From: Adiantum capillus-veneris
Taxonomy: Eukaryota; Streptophyta; Polypodiopsida; Polypodiales; Pteridaceae
Direction: 5' to 3'
Assembly (NCBI GenBank): GCA_014529385.2
Contig: CM043959.1
Coordinates: 16,741,309-16,805,308 of the forward strand
DNA length: 64,000 bases
Both the position numbers and the translations under genes were made by a program. Of the stretch, positions 1 through 10,055 are shown piece by piece. How positions within the stretch are numbered: position 1 is the first letter of the stretch; each line of letters starts with the position of its first letter. A model generated the notes under the pieces. It was given only the letters and a program-made list of their open reading frames with translations, had not been told where the DNA came from and searched no databases.

Positions 1-505
1 CTTCGTCTGTATAGTCCCTTTCTAGGATACATTCCTCTCGTCTTAAGCTTTCGTTTTCTGAAGCTCTGCACATCCAAATAGGAGTGTCTTTGTTTAGCCA
101 AGATGGAAGTTTAGTTTCAACTGAAGAGACTGAATCAAACTCCTAGATGGGTGTTTTCAAGACGTCTCTATAGGTGTGGTCCTTTAGATTGACCCTTGTT
201 ATAGATCCCACCTGCTTTAAGTACAGATAGTCGTTTCCCCAATCTTGGATAAGCTGTACCTGTCGCATGAAAGGTCTTCCCAATATGATTTCATAGTTAA
301 GTTTTTTCCCAAAGTCTACTATGGCAAAAGTGTGTTGATATTCAATTCCACAAGAGTTGACTATCACTTTTTCTAGCAGCCCTAGTAGTCTTTCAATGTG
401 TCTGTTAGCCAACACAATTTCATTCGTGTTTGGCTAATGGTGGCTGGTTGTCCCCAAGCTCCCGACAATCATCCCACTGATCAGCTGGCAAGCCGGGGGT
501 TATTT
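1..505 (-). pseudogene. Ty3/gypsy retropepsin (protease) fragment
   Basis: The longest open stretch is 143-415 on the minus strand; similar sequence with stops continues to about 505 upstream and towards position 1 downstream. It reads IVLANRHIERLLG, then EIILGRPFMRQ, then IQDWGNDYLYL. ILGRPFM is the conserved C-terminal motif of retroviral-type aspartic proteases. The same order of blocks (KMANGT, MILGHPFMRE, DWSKNHVYLQ) occurs in the protease of element F at 50967-51689, so this piece probably comes from an F-like element. No catalytic D-S/T-G is visible in the decayed N-terminal part, and no ATG start is seen. It is a dead fragment cut by the window edge. Confidence 0.7.
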
Positions 506-1308
506 ATTTTGCTCCATGATTGAAGGGATTGGATTTCTTTTTGGTTCCATTTAATAGATTTGCTCTATGAATGTTTTGATTTCATGAATGCCTTCTTTCT
601 TGATGATTCAGAGCTCCCAAATAGCTTACAATTGGTAATCACATTGAACAAGGCCATTGCTTCAATTTACTTTTATAATGATCTTGTAGATATAGATTCT
701 TCAATATTTAGAGGCGTTTTGAAATTGATTAGTTCTTCATGATTACAAAACCACTAGCTCAAACAATGTCATGTTCTTGCATTGTGTGATTAAGATTATT
801 TTATTTGTGATATAAAGATGTCCTAATCTCAAATGTTTTTGATGCTATAATAATGCAACTTCATCTTTGGTATCTCGTTATAAGAATCAAGATATGCTAT
901 TATTTTGTTATCACGGCTTGATCATAGCTAGACTTTACCTCATGCTTGGCTTTCAACATAGGATGAGTGTGTTGACTACATGATAAATGACATTTTGTAA
1001 AATACGATTGTTAGTAGTGATTGTGGAGTGATTTAGGGGTTGTTTATTGTTTTCAAAACTTGGGTGTAGTCCTGCAATTAGGAGAGTCTCTCAAAGAAAA
1101 GGAAGAGGGTCTTGGGCTCACAATCTTCTATGCAATGATCTAGTGTGCTCCATGTCAGTCATCAACAAAGGACTTTGATGACAACTTTGTGGTGGGAAAA
1201 TCCACTTACACTTTTGCAATTTTCTCTAGTAATGAATAATGTCCAAAGGGATTTGCTCGATTATTTTGTTGCTCGGATATACTCGCTCGCCAATTTGTAT
1301 AACCATGA
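506..1308. other. no recognisable feature
   Basis: AT-rich DNA with only short, unsupported ORFs. The left part of the 5' LTR of element A would be expected here if that LTR were complete, but by eye the sequence does not match 10091-12731. The LTR therefore seems truncated or replaced at about 1308. Confidence 0.5.
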
Positions 1309-2527
1309 GGAAGATACAACGCATAAAAGGATTAGGGCATCCCATGACCATGAGGCTAGGCCTAGTAATAGGCCTACGGAGGAGAGTCTTCAAGCGATAG
1401 CGTAGCAGCAAATGGCTGACCAATCCCAGGTGGGTTTTCATTTATTCATAAGTTAAGATTGCATACGTCAGGAGTATGTAAGACTCAGAAAGGAATAATT
1501 GACTTGAAAATGGAAGGTAACTTCCAAGAAACCAACGAGCATTATTTGTAATTAGGAAAGAATTGTTTGGGCTAAGATTGGTTGACCTAGGGAAGAATCT
1601 TTGATCATTCTTAAGATAGCTTGTCTCAAGACACCTATGATTCCTTAGAATATTCTACTCCAGGTGATGAGTAATGATGGCGAGTTAGCCATGGATGAGT
1701 TGGTTACCTCTGTGTACGTGGAGTCTTTACCCCATGCATGTCTGTGTTTGTGGATTCTACTTAGGATATCGTTTTTATCCTAGAGGAACCGTTCAGTTGT
1801 ATGGGCAACTAGTTGGCGTATGGGCGCCCGGACTTTGGGTGATGTCTTTTCCACCCCAGTTTTCATAAATAAGGAATGGGTGCCATTTTTCACCCCTGTA
1901 TAGGTGTTGTTGAGCCAAGCTAGTACTAGTTAGAGTTACTTCAGATTGATAGTACCTTGTCTTAATTCTAAACAAGTTTGTTTCCAATACTGCTTTCAAG
2001 GGCTGTTTTAATGAAATTCTGTTATGAAGGATAAAAGGAATCATTATTTTAATTGTGATAAGAACGTGGTAGTAATTAAATAACAAAGTATCATTTGTGA
2101 GTGTGGGGTGATAAGTGGGGGTTCACTAAAGTTGTCAATCATGGATGGGTGGACCTGATTAGTCAGGTAACTATCCATTCTAGTGTACTAAAAACGTCTA
2201 GAAAACTTCTCCACTTGGAAGAGGAGTCCACCTGTAGATGTGCCCTCACATATGTTAGGGGGAAAAAAGCGTTGGTTAAGGATACCTTAGTCCAAATTGT
2301 GGAAGTTATAGGGCCGAAATAGTTTTAAAAATTTCAAAAAAGTTGTCCCGTTTCCACTGCGAGACAGGACTAGGTCTCCTTCTAGGGCTATAAACCCAAG
2401 CCATTGTCAATGGTAAAGGTATATTCCCTGGATTTTTCTTGTTTAAAGACTTTGATTTTTATTAGGCTTAGAGACCTGTCAAGGATCCCATCCCGTTTTT
2501 TGGTGTCGGTGGGTTGGGGACCTCACA
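1309..2527 (+). repeat. partial 5' LTR of element A
   Basis: Collinear with 12732-13985 over its whole length, with scattered substitutions and small indels. It ends in CTCACA directly before the PBS. The homology starts abruptly at GAGGAAGATACAA, a sequence lying inside the 3' LTR, so roughly the first 2.6 kb of this LTR are missing. It contains the 3' part of the LTR-encoded ORF described at 12691, here interrupted by a stop (TAG in place of the CAA codon). Confidence 0.85.
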
Positions 2528-2529
2528 AG

Positions 2530-2543
2530 TGGTATCAAAGCAT
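2530..2543 (+). other. primer binding site, initiator tRNA-Met type
   Basis: TGGTATCAAAGC begins two bases after the LTR end. It differs from the canonical tRNA-iMet complement TGGTATCAGAGC by one base. The better preserved form of the same site is at 59099. Confidence 0.85.
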
Positions 2544-2654
2544 GAGTTAGTAAGGTCATGAACCTAGGGGGAAAGGTTGACAAAATGAAGGTTTAATAAG
2601 TACTTTTTCAATTATAATTGTAGTATATTTTGAAATGATAATTTCCCTATCAAT

Positions 2655-3130
2655 ACAAGAAAATATCTCCAGGCTTACCAGAAGTTTATGATCTTCAATA
2701 TCATGTTCGAGGCTGCTTGCAAATCCAGTAAATTTCTATTTCACAAGAGCATCATGCAATTACTAGATGAGATTTTTTCTCCTCCTCCTACGTGGAAAAT
2801 CAGCTGGTCAAAGTTTGGTGGAATTTTCTTGACTGATGCGTGACAGTTAGAGGGATTGGCACTAAACTTGAAGAGACTCAAATGGGCCAAAAGACTTCGA
2901 ACCATCGAAGTCTACTTTTTCAGCGGGACTGAAGATCAAGATCATACCAATACTATAGATGGGATAGAGGTGTCTCAAAATTAGTGGGTATTTGATCAGG
3001 TAGCTAAAGTTATATACCCAGGTAGGATCAGACCATTACTATAGATGGGATAGAGGTGTCTCGGAATCTGTGGGTATTTAATCAAGTAGCTAAAGTTATA
3101 TACCCAGGTGGATCAGACCCATGAGAGTAG
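2655..3130 (+). pseudogene. decayed pre-gag coding segment shared with family B
   Basis: A reading frame with few stops starts about 110 bp after the PBS. It contains YQKFMIFNIMFEAACKSS, then HKSIMQLLDE, and continues through LNLKRLKWAKRLRTIEVYFF. Family B has a similar stretch at the same distance from its PBS (59222-59345: YHKFQVFELIYETACRSP, then RSVMELL). Conservation of spacing and residues between two LTR families suggests real coding sequence, perhaps the N-terminal part of Gag or a separate leader ORF. In-frame TGA and TAG codons make this copy inactive. It resembles no family I recognise. Confidence 0.5.
2950..3120 (+). repeat. two-copy tandem duplication, about 85 bp
   Basis: The block ACTATAGATGGGATAGAGG through TATATACCCAGGT is present twice, at about 2952 and 3037, with a few differences. 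It duplicates part of the pre-gag segment. Confidence 0.8.
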
Positions 3131-3432
3131 TCCCTAAGTTCAGAGGACCAACATATGTTATATTCTTTGATCCCCTGTCAGACCCACCAGTAGTTAAGAA
3201 GATTTTGGTATAAGAGTGTTACCATCTTGTACATAGTATGAGTCAATGATTGTATTAACTCTTGTATATACCATGGTTTTATGAAAATATCATGTTTGTG
3301 TAATTCAATGAAATGATTATGTTGATTGTTGGATTTTTGTTTTCATTTAAGTAAGAGTATATATATAGATTGGAAATTTGCATGATAAAACAAATTATCG
3401 TAAGAGTTTTATTAATTAAAATCCCAAGGCAA

Positions 3433-4368
3433 TGCAAAAAGCCTTTACACGCCCACCCAGGAGAAGAAACTACTATTAAAACAGGTTCAACTCCTGACCT
3501 TCAAGGGAGAGGGACCTAACTTAGAACGTGATACCAAAGCATGGGTTGATGCCATGGACGACTATTTCCTGGCGGCAGGAACTACTTCAAGAAAATAGGC
3601 AATGCTCAGAATGTTTCGACTCATCAGAGATGCTAAAATTTGGTGAAAACAACATTATAGGGATAATCCTTCCATTAGTCCATCATGGGAGAAAATGAAA
3701 CAGGCTATAAAAGAGAGATATCTTCCTCTGGCACATCAAGCTATAAGAACGAATGAATTTTTTACCCTCAGGCAGTTAGGGCTTACTTTAGAAGAATACT
3801 ACACCAAATTTGTGTCCTTACGGCAATATGCACCACCGATGACAACGGAACAATATATTTCTCACTTCTTCTAGGACCCTAATAAACCTTTAAGTACACG
3901 CTTAGAAGCTATGATGCCCACATCAATTCAAGATGCCCTTCTCAGAGCTAAACCTCTTGCGACTGAAGGAAATCCCCCTGCAAGGAACTATCATAACTAC
4001 AACAACTTCAGATGAAGGGCGAGAGGAAATTTCAACCAAGGAAATCAACGAAGGGTAGTAACAACTGCAGCAAATATAGAATAGGCTTTTCCAAATATCA
4101 GATGTTATGGATGTAATTGAATGGGACACTACATGAGCAGATGTCCTGAGGAACAAAAACCCAAAGTTGCTGCTAGGATCATCCCTCAGTCTCAGTCAAT
4201 CAGTCTCACTCAAGCCAGGAAATAATCAAAGAGGAGGAAGAAATAGAGGACGAGGCAGAGGAAGAGGTAGAGGAGCTAGAGCCTATGCTGCAGTGGGAGA
4301 GCCAACATTGATGTATAATGAAGATGAAAGAGCTACTCTTTTTGCCACTATTGATAGCCCTAGAGCTC
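3433..4368 (+). pseudogene. gag: gag of chromovirus element A
   Basis: Reading from about 3482 gives the retrotransposon gag domain: LLTFKGEGPNLERDTKAWVD, then WEKMKQAIKERYLP, then FTLRQLGLTLEEYYTKFVSL. A zinc-knuckle remnant CYGCN*MGHYMSRCP lies at about 4103-4146. An RG-rich tail follows (4167-4379 frame: repeated RGRGRG, then EDERATLFATIDSPRARQ). In-frame stops occur after SRK, in IW*K, in FF*DP, in FR*RA, in IE*AF and inside the knuckle; several are TGA where CGA is expected or TAG where CAG is expected, as left by cytosine deamination. A frameshift separates the knuckle from the RG-rich tail. The copia insertion interrupts the gag-pol text at 4374. Confidence 0.85.
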
Positions 4369-4452
4369 GACAATGTTAGGAAATAAGACGTAGCTAAATA
4401 GATAATTGAGTAGATTACTTAATGGAGAGAGACAGATTTATATACACGAGAT

Positions 4453-4483
4453 TATAGAGTAGAGAGAGAGAGAGAGAGAGAGA
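4453..4483 (+). repeat. (GA)n microsatellite
   Basis: About 14 GA units inside the copia LTR. Confidence 0.95.
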
Positions 4484-4829
4484 GTACACACGATATACGT
4501 GGTTCACCCAATGTGGGCTACGTCCACGGGAAAGCAGCCACTCAATGGCTTTAGTACTTCAAAACAAGAAGTAGTTTACAAAGGGATTATACCCTTAATG
4601 GAGCTCCCGCCTTGCTTCACTCTCACCACCTCACACTCACCTTGTTGCATCAACTTCACACACTATGAAATGTGTGTAGAAATGGCCTCCTTTTATAGGC
4701 CAAAAGGGCTGCTCTCTCTTATGAGAGACAGCCATGTGTAGCCGCCCTTGTGCGAATAAGTCCAAATCGGACCCTCCAATCCGCCCATGTGTGGCCGCCC
4801 TTGAGAAGACAAGTCCGCTTTTGAATTCG

Positions 4830-4935
4830 GCCACCGGCCACCGGCCATTGACTTCCGACCACCGGCCACCGGCCATTGACTTCCGACCACCAGCCATCGG
4901 CCATTGACTACCGGCCATCGGCCAACCGACTGGTT
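4830..4935 (-). repeat. GC-rich minisatellite in the copia LTR
   Basis: Imperfect tandem units built on CCGGCCATTGACTTCCGACC. They open three overlapping minus-strand frames that encode repeats such as GRWPVVG, MAGGRKS and WPMAGS. This is compositional read-through of a minisatellite; no protein function is inferred. Confidence 0.85.
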
Positions 4936-5142
4936 GTTTTCCGACCACTTTCCGGCCGCCGTCCAGCCATAATATTCCGGCGAAAAAGAATATTCCGGCC
5001 CCTGATTCTTGTCCATGAAAATTTTGGTTTCCGGTGAGTGATTTTCCTTCACGCACGATGGTTCTCCTCATAATGGGGGCCTTACAAATGTGCGCTTTTA
5101 CCACAGAAAATTACAAGAGTAAATCAGGCTCCATACTTAACA

Positions 5143-5156
5143 ATCTCCCACTTGGA
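5143..5156 (-). other. polypurine tract of the copia derivative
   Basis: On the minus strand AAGTGGGAGAT lies just before the TGTTAAG start of the 3' LTR, the usual place for plus-strand priming. Confidence 0.8.
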
Positions 5157-5202
5157 GACTGATCTCCAAACCAAACCTGTGATTGCTTTCCATTCTGGCT
5201 TC

Positions 5203-6657
5203 TTATCCTTGAATGCCGATTGAAGATGAGCAAAAGCTCAACTTCTCCTTGTTGACCACCTTTGTAAACATGTCTGCAGTATTTTCACTTGTATGCACCT
5301 TTCCTAGCTTTAGTTGTCCCTTTTCCAAAAGAGTGCGTATGAAGTGATATCTCACCTCAATGTGCTTTGTCCTTGAATGAAAGGCTGAGTTCTTCGCAAG
5401 ATGGATAGCGCTTTGGCTATCACTGTACAAGACACAATTGTCTTGTTTGAATCCAAGCTCTTCTAAGAATCTGTGAAGCCACAGAATTTCTTTGCTTGCC
5501 TCCGTCATTGCTACATACTCTGCTTCCGTGGTAGAAAGTGAAACCACTTTCTGCAGCTTTGAAGCCCAGCTTACTGCTGTGCCTCCAACCGTGAACACAT
5601 AGCCAGTAGTGCTCCTTCGAGTATCTTTGTCACCAGCCATATCTGCATCAGCATACCCTTCTAGAAAAATATCAGTTCCTCCAAAATACAAAGCATTTGT
5701 TGTTGTCCCTTTTAGATACCTAAGTATCCACTTCACAGCTTGCCAATGCTCTTTACCTGGGTTGTCCATGAACCTACTCACAACTCCCACTGCATGTGCA
5801 ATGTCTGGCCTTGTCCAGACCATAGCATACATTAGAGAACCTACCGCTGCAGCATATGGAACTTTAGACATATAGGCTATCTCCTCTTGTGTCTTTGGAC
5901 ACATATCCTTCGTTAGTTTAAAATGACCAGCCAAAGGTGTAGAAACTGGTTTTGCATTTTGCATTGCAAACCTTTCTAGTACCTTCTTGATGTAATCTTC
6001 TTGAGATAGCTTTATTGTCTTCTTCGTCCTGTCCCTTGATATTTTCATACCAAGTATCCTCTTTGCAGCACCTAAATCTTTCATTGAAAAAGATTTGGAC
6101 AGCTCCTCTTTTAGGTCTTTGATGTCCTGCATGTTAGCACTTGCAATCAACATGTCATCAACATACAACATTAGGATGATGAATTTCCCATCTCCCAAAT
6201 TCTCCGTGTAGACGCAGTGATCCGAGTTGCATCTTGTGAATCCATGATCCAACATCCATCGATCAAACTTCAAGTACCATTGTCTTGATGCTTGCTTTAA
6301 ACCATACAAGCTCTTCTTTAATCTGCAAACCATTTTCTCCTTACCTTTTACTTCATACCCCTTTGGTTGAAGCATGTAGATTTCCTCCTCTAAGTCACCG
6401 TGAGGGAATGCCGTATTTACATCCATTTGCTCGAGATTTAGATCATGAGCAGCCACAAGGCTTAAGACAAGCCTAATTGAGTTCATTTTTACAACAGGAG
6501 AAAATATTTCATTGAAGTCAATACCTTTCTTTTGAGAAAAACATTTTACCACAAGCCTAGACTTGTACCTTTTCTTCCCACCTTCTTCTTCCTTTAGCTT
6601 GTACACCTGATTCTTGTCCGTGAAAATTTTGGTTTCCGGTGAGTGATTTTCCTTCAC
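5203..6657 (-). CDS. pol: truncated copia pol: reverse transcriptase-RNase H
   Basis: A 484-codon ORF without stops. Residues 1-17 (MKENHSPETKIFTDKNQ) come from the LTR; the same reading occurs in the 3' LTR at 5052-5002. From about residue 18 the RT domain begins (VYKLKEEEGGKKRYKSRLVV). It contains DVNTAFPHGDLEEEIYM, the KKSLYGLKQASRQWY block and the catalytic YVDD (LMLYVDDMLIAS). The copia RNase H follows: GYADADMAGD, then SLSTTEAEYVAM, LYSDSQSAIHLAKN and RTKHIEVRYHFIR. The catalytic D, E and D positions look present. The integrase and upstream parts of pol are gone. RT and RNase H look structurally complete apart from the start of RT, unusual for a truncated copy, but transcription or function cannot be judged. 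Confidence 0.92.
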   Translation of the reverse strand: MKENHSPETKIFTDKNQVYKLKEEEGGKKRYKSRLVVKCFSQKKGIDFNEIFSPVVKMNSIRLVLSLVAAHDLNLEQMDVNTAFPHGDLEEEIYMLQPKGYEVKGKEKMVCRLKKSLYGLKQASRQWYLKFDRWMLDHGFTRCNSDHCVYTENLGDGKFIILMLYVDDMLIASANMQDIKDLKEELSKSFSMKDLGAAKRILGMKISRDRTKKTIKLSQEDYIKKVLERFAMQNAKPVSTPLAGHFKLTKDMCPKTQEEIAYMSKVPYAAAVGSLMYAMVWTRPDIAHAVGVVSRFMDNPGKEHWQAVKWILRYLKGTTTNALYFGGTDIFLEGYADADMAGDKDTRRSTTGYVFTVGGTAVSWASKLQKVVSLSTTEAEYVAMTEASKEILWLHRFLEELGFKQDNCVLYSDSQSAIHLAKNSAFHSRTKHIEVRYHFIRTLLEKGQLKLGKVHTSENTADMFTKVVNKEKLSFCSSSIGIQG

Positions 6658-6747
6658 GCACGATGGTTCTCCTCATAATGGGGGCCTTACAAATGTGCGC
6701 TTTTACCACAGAAAATTACAAGGGTAAATCAGGCTCCATACTTAACA
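6604..6747 (-). repeat. remnant of the 5' LTR of the copia derivative
   Basis: 144 bp nearly identical to 4999-5142, ending at the TSD. Inward it is joined directly to RT sequence near CACCTGATTCTTGTCC; the LTR has CCCTGATTCTTGTCC at the same place. Confidence 0.92.
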
Positions 6748-7110
6748 GACAAGAGTATGCAGTCATCCAAACCACTGCAAATAAACAAGGTGAACAATTT
6801 AAATTATTTATAGATTGTGGTAGCAGACACTCTTTTCTCTCCCCTAAATGCTTGAGGAAGCTCGGATTAAACCTATACCCCACCAAGAAATTAGCAGTAG
6901 AATTGGCAAATGGGAAAGAGGTTTTATCTCAAGTTACAGTCGCAGAAGTAGAAATCAAACTGGGAGGAACCCTCACTTCATCTTACTTTCGGACCTTACC
7001 ATCTATGACAATATTTTAGGAATGGATTGGTTAATAAAAAATCAAGCCCACATTCATTGTGCTCAAGGGAACCTATCCTTCAAAAATCACTTAGGTGAAG
7101 AAACATTAGT
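6748..7110 (+). pseudogene. retropepsin domain of element A
   Basis: Reads [18 protein letters not shown], then [14 protein letters not shown], then after a frameshift near 6990 [26 protein letters not shown] is the chromovirus protease signature. The active-site triad reads D-C-G where D-S-G or D-T-G is normal, so the second catalytic-loop residue is changed. The text continues directly from gag (SPRARQ) once the copia insertion is removed. Confidence 0.88.
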
Positions 7111-8060
7111 ACAAGGATCCAATGGGAAGCCTAAGGCTCATTTAGTTAAGGCTAGTCAACCTCTGAAAGGGTTACGCAAAGGGCAAGAGATATTTGTAGT
7201 AAAACTCAACAAGACTGATTATTCAAAGGACAACCCAACTCTGGAATGGCTTAAGGAGTTTTCGGATATATTTCCAGAAGATCTCTCAAATTTACCTCCC
7301 CCAAGGGACATAGATCATGAAATACAAACCTTTCTAGGTAGTGAACCAGTTTCAAAGAGACCCTACAAAATGTCACTCCCCGAAGCTATTAAATTGAAAG
7401 AACAGTTTCGCCAACTTATTGAACAAGGATTCATACGACCTAGTATTTCACCCTGGGGAGCACCTGTTCTATTCCCAAAAAGGAAGGATGGATCGTTACG
7501 TCTCTGCATCGACTATCAGAGACTTAACCAGGTATCTGTAAAGAATAAGTAACCTATCCCTCGCATCGATGAATTACTTGATAGATTACATGGGACCAAG
7601 TGTTATTCACAAAAATTGATCTCAAATCAGGCTACCATCAAATTCGGATTAAAGAAGCAGATATTTATAAGACTGCATTCAACACCCAATATGGGCATTA
7701 TGAGTTAATAGTGATGCCTTTTGGTCTTACAAATGATCTGGCTACCTTTAATCGACTCATGCAAGATATATTTAGAGAATATCTGGATAATTTTGTATTG
7801 GTATTTTTCGATGATATATTGGTATACTCCAAAGATGAAAAAGAGCATGAAGGCCATGTATGTAAAGTACTTCACCTTCTATGCCAACATCAGTTGTATG
7901 ATAAGATGAGCAAATGCGTGTTCTTTACTCATGAAGTTAGCTATCTCGGATTTATTATAAACCCTAAAGGAATCTCTGTAGACCCCACAAAGATTAAGGA
8001 CATAATAGATTGGCCACAACTCAAGACAGTCAGTGAATTCAAGTATTCCTGGGCATTATA
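7111..8060 (+). pseudogene. reverse transcriptase of element A
   Basis: N-terminal part: [75 protein letters not shown] at 7550 stands where CAA (QPIPRIDELL) is expected, and a one-base shift near 7595 follows. The second part (from 7600) has FTKIDLKSGYHQIRI, MPFGLTNDLATFNRLM, and the catalytic FFDDILVYSK, where plant chromoviruses usually have FIDDILVYS. It ends with YLGFIINPKGISVDP and ILDIIDWP-like text, then another frameshift at about 8045. Confidence 0.92.
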
Positions 8061-8733
8061 GGATGGTATAGAATCTTTGTCAAAGATTACGCAGTCATCA
8101 CCGCACCCTTGACTCACCTACTTAAAACAACAACCAAACTTACATGGAAAAAAGAGCAGGAGGAGTGTTTCCTCAAATTAAAACAAAATCTCACATTAGC
8201 ACCTGTACTCAAACTCCCTGACTTCACTCAAGAGTTTGAAGTAGCAACCAATGCCAACGGCCTTGCTATAGGAGGAGTCTTAAACCAAGAAGGCCGACCA
8301 GTTGCCTTCACCTCTCGGAAATTGAGAATCCACGAGTTGAATTATCCAACTCATGATCTAGAACTCCTAGCCGTCATCCATGCCCTAGCTCTGGAGGCAC
8401 TATCTTCTAGGGAGAAAGTTTCAGTGAATCACTGATCATCAAAGTTTGAAGTGGATTTTCTCTCAAGCAGCACTCAACATGAGGCAACGAAGATGGATAG
8501 AACTCTTAGAAGGGTATGATTTTGAAATAAAGTATAAACCAAGTAAGGAGAACCTTGATGCCCTTAGCCGCAAGGTTTTTCTTGGGGCCATTTCCATAGT
8601 CAACAACCCAATGCTAGACAAGGTTAAGAAAGCCTCCCTGGAAGATGAGGTTTTATTTAAAATTTCTACAAGTTATCAATCAAAAGGACCTAAAGGAGAA
8701 AGAGAAGGTCTGAATCAAGGATTATTCACTTGA
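8061..8733 (+). pseudogene. RNase H and linker of element A
   Basis: Two frames cover it. The first reads LTHLLKTTTKLTWKKEQEEC, FEVATNANGLAIGGVLNQEG (the RNase H catalytic region, with N where the family has D), RPVAFTSRKL and YPTHDLELLAVIHAL. After a shift near 8400 it continues with LKWIFSQAALNMRQRRWIEL, then YKPSKENLDALSR. The order is standard for Ty3/gypsy. The catalytic D to N change and the frameshift indicate loss of activity. Confidence 0.88.
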
Positions 8734-9763
8734 AGATGGGCTTCTCTATTACAAGCATTGATTTTACATTCCTAGGAGTTCAACCTTGAAGGAGTTAATC
8801 CTTTATATAGGACACAACGCTCCAGCATCCGGACATCCTGGTTATGCGAAGACCTTTAATTCCATGAGGAAAAGCTATTTTTGGCTAGGTATGAAAGGAG
8901 ATATACTTCACTACATCAAACAATGCCTATCCTGTCAAAGGATTAAGGCTGAACGGGTAATGATGCCAGGGAAACCTCAACCTCTTGACATTCCTCAAAT
9001 GAAGTGGGAACTCATTAGCATGGACTTTGTAAAATAGGCCTTCCTACCATTCAAGGAGGTTACGATTCCATTTAGTGGTAGTGGACATTCTGACCAAGGT
9101 GTCTTATTTGATGTCTATGAAAACAACTTACACTGCATCAGACATAAGTTGTCTTTTTGTCAAAGAGATCTTTAGATTACATGGACTTCCGAAAAGGATA
9201 GTCAGTGAGAGAGATGCAAAATTTACTTCAAAATTTTGGAAAGCTTTATTCGAAGCCTTAGGTACCCAGCTATGTTTCAGTTCAGCCTATCACCTTCAGA
9301 CTGACGGTCAGACAGAAAGAGTGAATCAATTATTGAAGACATCCTTAGAGCTTACTGCAGTAGACAACCCTGGAAATGGATACAATTTCTTGCTTTGGTG
9401 GAATCCACCTATAATTCTTCATTCCATAAAAGAATTGGGATGTCACCTTTTGATGCACTTTATGGGCGTGAATGTATATCACCCCTAAACTTTTCTAACC
9501 CCATTACAAAAGTAGAAGCTTCAAAACAAATGCTGGAAGAGATGGACGCCCAAACTAGGGTCATACGACAAGACATTCAAGCAGCTAAGGATCGCCAGAA
9601 ACATTATGCTGATCAAAAATGGTCTAACCGGTCTTTCAAACAAGGGGATAAAGTATTCCTTCGAGTCCGGCCAAAGAGAAGCAATCTATCCTTGGGAAAA
9701 TTCAAAAAACTTAGCCCCAGATATTGTGGACCTAATGAAGTGATAACGGTGATCAGTGATTAA
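8734..9763 (+). pseudogene. integrase of element A
   Basis: The zinc-binding HHCC part is at 8786-9037 (GHPGYAKTFNSMRKSYFWLG, CLSCQRIKAE), followed by QPLDIPQMKWELISMDFVK and a stop. The core continues at about 9075 with VVDILTKVSYL (first D), IVSERDAKFTSKFW (second D) and QTDGQTERVNQLLK (E). After a shift at about 9395 come YNSSFHKRIGMSPFDALYGR and FKQGDKVFLRVRP with KKLSPRYCGPNEV, the C-terminal domain. At least two frameshifts and several stops are present. Confidence 0.9.
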
Positions 9764-10055
9764 GCTTACAAACTAAAGTTTCCCTAAACACCTCAAGGTC
9801 CATAATGTATTCCATATCAGTCTTCTAAAACCTTATATCCCAAACCCCAATCACACTCTAGACGACGTATAGATTGTGATGCAAAAACAAGCAATTCTTG
9901 AACTCCAACCATATTGTATTCTTGATATTAGGGAAAGAAGTCTGCGAAACACAATAATCCGAGAGCATCTAGTAAAATGGAAGGACCACCCTGTTGAAGA
10001 CACCACATGGGAGGACGAAGTATCACTTCTCAAAGATTTTTCCAATTTTGATTGA
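9764..10055 (+). pseudogene. chromodomain at the C-terminus of the element A polyprotein
   Basis: After HLKVHNVFHISLLKPYIPNP comes ILDIRERSLRNTIIREHLVK and then WKDHPVEDTTWEDE, the chromodomain core (VKWK-x-x-P-x-x-x-x-TWE). The frame stops at 10053-10055. Chromodomains in this position bind histone marks and steer integration to heterochromatin (family knowledge). A TAG interrupts the linker at about 9869. Confidence 0.9.

Larger units (their letters stand above)
4374..5142 (-). repeat. 3' LTR of the copia derivative
   Basis: 769 bp running from TGTTAAG to CCTAACA on the minus strand. Positions 4999-5142 are nearly identical to 6604-6747. It carries a (GA)n tract and a GC-rich minisatellite. 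Confidence 0.93.
4374..6747 (-). mobile_element. Ty1/copia element, internally deleted derivative
   Basis: The termini are TGTTAGG at 4374 and CTTAACA at 6747, flanked by the 5-bp target duplication GACAA (4369-4373 and 6748-6752). On the minus strand the order is: first 144 bp of the 5' LTR (6747-6604), RT-RNase H ORF (to 5203), PPT, and a complete 3' LTR of 769 bp (5142-4374). The rest of the 5' LTR, the PBS, gag, protease, integrase and the start of RT are missing. The perfect TSD spans the deleted form, so the deletion either preceded insertion or happened in place between the LTR and pol. The RT is Tork/Tnt1-like in its motifs. Confidence 0.95.

Noticed and set aside
560..742. Short plus-strand ORF
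   Set aside because: 60 codons, no motif, AT-rich context, no support from repeats or neighbours.
4637..5104. Overlapping minus-strand ORFs with WPVVGG-type repeats
   Set aside because: They are read-through of a GC-rich minisatellite inside the copia LTR, open in three frames at once.
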